From Legionellales bacterium (lineage in GTDB: Bacteria; Pseudomonadota; Gammaproteobacteria; Legionellales; Legionellaceae): a stretch of DNA of 16,732 nucleotides. Positions 15,445 to 16,732 of this stretch are shown piece after piece (the first letter of the stretch is position 1; each line of letters opens with the position of its first letter). A model generated the notes under the pieces. That model did not search any database. It was not told the DNA's origin and worked only from the letters and a program-made list of their open reading frames with translations. The DNA is taken from positions 1 through 16,732 of the forward strand of contig DNMA01000132.1 of the NCBI GenBank assembly GCA_003489505.1, read 5' to 3'. A program made the translations under genes and the position numbers.

Positions 15445-16327
15445 CCAATCCCATCTCTTTTAGAAAGCGAACATCTTCTGCCCAACCCGATTTGACCTTA
15501 CAAAAACAATGTAAAAAGACTTTTTTACCTAACAAGGATTCCATGTCTTTACGTGCTTCAGATGCCATTATTTTCATTTTTTCACCTTTTGCACCAATCA
15601 GCATTCGTTTATGCGTTTCTTTATCAACCCAAATCAATGCATGAATTCGCCACATTTTAGGCTCATCTTCCATCGATTCGACTTCAACGGTAGTAGAATA
15701 CGGCAATTCATCACCTGAAAAACGAAAGACTTTTTCGCGTAAAATTTCAGCAATTTGAAATTTGACCGGTCTATCGGTTTGCTGATCAGGATAAAATAAA
15801 TGCGGGCTTTCTGGCATTAAAGGCTTAATGACTTCTAAAAGATTTTGAACTTGGCTACCTGTTTTGGCTGAAAGGGGAATCATTGCAGTAAAAGAATGCA
15901 TGGCTTGCCATTCCTGTAATTTAGGCAATAAAACCATTTTATCTTTAATTTTATCAACTTTATTCACCACTAAAATACAAGGAACTTGTGGGTGTTTTTT
16001 TAAAGCATTTAAAACCAGTTCATCATCAGTAGTCCAACGGGTTGCATCGATCATCCAAACCACCACGTCCACATCGGCTAATGCTTCCAGGGCTGCCTTA
16101 TTCATCAACTTATTGAGCATTTGTTTATCAGCGCCATGAATTCCTGGGGTATCAACAAACACAAATTGGTAATCACCTTGTGTTTGAATCCCTAGAACAC
16201 GATGTCTTGTGGTTTGAGGTTTACGAGAAGTAATGCTAATTTTACTTTCCATCAAACGATTAAGAAGTGTCGATTTTCCGACATTAGGACGCCCAACAAA
16301 GGCGATGTAACCACAATAAGAAGTCAT
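15437..16327 (-). CDS. era: GTPase Era
   Basis: Era is an essential GTPase that binds the 3' end of 16S rRNA and helps 30S ribosome assembly. From the chosen start the protein has 296 residues, the family norm. G1 is GRPNVGKS (12-19), G2 lies in PQTTRHR (37-43), G3 is DTPG (59-62), G4 is NKVD (122-125) and G5 is SAK (153-155). A C-terminal KH RNA-binding domain follows, with the GAKGEKMK loop and a W-containing ending (KVKSGWAED). An earlier ATG at 16396 would add 23 hydrophobic residues of no known use. The start at 16327 fits the Era family alignment and a likely promoter between the two ATGs. recO follows with an 8-bp overlap. rnc, normally directly upstream, is not in the window. Confidence 0.95.
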   Translation of the reverse strand: MTSYCGYIAFVGRPNVGKSTLLNRLMESKISITSRKPQTTRHRVLGIQTQGDYQFVFVDTPGIHGADKQMLNKLMNKAALEALADVDVVVWMIDATRWTTDDELVLNALKKHPQVPCILVVNKVDKIKDKMVLLPKLQEWQAMHSFTAMIPLSAKTGSQVQNLLEVIKPLMPESPHLFYPDQQTDRPVKFQIAEILREKVFRFSGDELPYSTTVEVESMEDEPKMWRIHALIWVDKETHKRMLIGAKGEKMKIMASEARKDMESLLGKKVFLHCFCKVKSGWAEDVRFLKEMGLDD

Positions 16328-16354
16328 AAAAAAATGTATCAATAAATAAAAAAC

Positions 16355-16363
16355 ATAGTACCA
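16355..16363 (-). promoter_or_regulatory. Putative extended -10 promoter of era-recO
   Basis: On the minus strand TGG followed by TACTAT (16363 down to 16355) forms an extended -10. The start point would be near 16348, inside the 23-codon extension upstream of era, so it supports the ATG at 16327. No convincing -35 is present. Confidence 0.35.
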
Positions 16364-16452
16364 TTCCCAAGCAATAATTGAAATAAAAATATGCATTATG
16401 TTGTGAAATAGTCGAATGAACTTTTATTTTTAAGCAGCATGCTCAACTAAAC

Positions 16453-16526
16453 ATTTCACTTTAATTTCAGCCATCCATAAAATCTAGAAAGTCCCTTGTG
16501 TTTTATGGTTTTTATCAAAGTGAAAT
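16453..16526. repeat. Nested inverted repeats, possible structured RNA
   Basis: Two perfect inverted repeats lie one inside the other. The outer arms are ATTTCACTTT (16453-16462) and AAAGTGAAAT (16517-16526). The inner arms are CCATAAAA (16475-16482) and TTTTATGG (16501-16508), around an 18-base loop. Together they could fold into one long hairpin with an internal loop of 12 and 8 bases. The element may be part of a small RNA, a leader structure, or a remnant of a mobile element with terminal repeats. No U-run follows on either side. Confidence 0.5.
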
Positions 16527-16610
16527 ACTAATGTTTCTATACTTATGTAACGTAACGGTTATCAAGTCATATTAACTCGACTTTAGCCATTTTTGATATT
16601 CAATCAATAG

Positions 16611-16638
16611 GCAAGCGACAATGTATTTTTTCACTTGC
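16611..16638. repeat. Short inverted repeat, possible weak terminator
   Basis: GCAAGCGA (16611-16618) and TCACTTGC (16631-16638) pair at seven of eight positions around a 12-base loop. On the minus strand it begins six bases after the stop at 16644 and could be that frame's terminator, though no U-run follows. Confidence 0.35.
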
Positions 16639-16643
16639 GGTGA

Positions 16644-16732
16644 TTAAAGCACGATGCACGACGAACTATTGGTCTGCTCCTGTGGTTCTTTAGCTAAATC
16701 AATCGATAATGGGTTAACGCGTGCATTTTGCC
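16644..16732 (-). CDS. Possible 3' end of a gene with a C-terminal CaaX-like motif (partial)
   Basis: On the minus strand one frame is open from the window edge for 28 codons and stops with TAA at 16644-16646. The reading is polar, with Lys, Glu, Gln, Asn and Ser (LAKEPQEQTNSSSCIVL at the end). Its last four residues, CIVL, fit the CaaX prenylation signal, with Leu favouring geranylgeranyl addition in eukaryotic hosts. A serine-rich linker before the Cys is also usual for such tails. A hairpin follows the stop. The evidence is thin: the frame is very short, and the plus strand is also open here from an ATG at 16653 to the window end. The real gene, if any, lies mostly outside the window. Confidence 0.3.
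   Translation of the reverse strand, partial: QNARVNPLSIDLAKEPQEQTNSSSCIVL

Larger units (their letters stand above)
16328..16643. other. Noncoding stretch upstream of era
   Basis: I see no gene in these 316 bases. They hold the possible era promoter, a nested inverted repeat (16453-16526) and a short hairpin (16611-16638), and are AT-rich apart from the last part. In most gammaproteobacteria this place holds the 3' end of rnc; no RNase III sequence is recognisable in any frame I read. Confidence 0.6.

Noticed and set aside
16328..16396. 23-residue N-terminal extension of Era
   Set aside because: It is hydrophobic, unlike any Era start, has no ribosome site, and a likely promoter -10 lies within it.
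16653..16732. Plus-strand frame starting MHDELLVCSC, open to the window end
   Set aside because: It has an in-frame stop just upstream and no ribosome site, and it competes with the minus-strand frame over the same bases. Neither can be decided from the window, so I listed only the minus-strand one, at low confidence.

Overview
The window reads as a chromosomal segment of an AT-rich gammaproteobacterium, most likely of the Legionellales or a related host-associated lineage. This is inferred from three things: a stand-alone gspD-gspE (lspDE-like) type II secretion pair, a normal gammaproteobacterial era-recO pair, and a high share of large lineage-specific proteins that resemble effectors. No rRNA, tRNA, CRISPR array or intact insertion sequence is visible.

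Layout. 1-3808 (+): gspD and gspE, two bases apart, encode the outer-membrane secretin and the cytoplasmic ATPase of a type II secretion system; no other gsp gene is here. 3845-4561 (+) is an unknown cysteine-free protein, and 4550-5512 (-) an unknown coiled-coil protein whose 3' end overlaps it by 12 bp. 5745-6299 (+) is an unknown membrane protein with a strong promoter and ribosome binding site. It faces, across a bidirectional terminator, two tandem small glycine-rich membrane proteins (6333-6722 and 6780-7184, both -) that are paralogues of each other. 7339-7980 (-) is pcm, divergent from a P1B-type metal ATPase at 8022-9842 (+).

9928-12069 (+) and 13508-14698 (-) are two unknown proteins that each carry a caspase/C80-like (clan CD) cysteine peptidase signature: a hydrophobic strand ending in Asp-Gly-His, then 42-43 residues later a hydrophobic strand ending in Cys. 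A matching LAxxIxxxI element follows 57-58 residues after the Cys. They flank a major-facilitator transporter of the anion:cation symporter type (12131-13381, -). recO and era (14758-16327, -) overlap by 8 bp. The last 400 bases hold a noncoding stretch with nested inverted repeats and a possible 3' end of another gene on the minus strand whose reading would end in a CaaX-like tetrapeptide (CIVL).

Working together. GspD/GspE, pcm, the ATPase, RecO and Era are core or maintenance functions. The rest is accessory. The best candidates for something undescribed are the pair of clan CD-like peptidases, which are plausible secreted effectors, and the small membrane-protein paralogues with a shared PGGxxTxDAxE tail. 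All functional statements come from reading the sequence; no database search was run.
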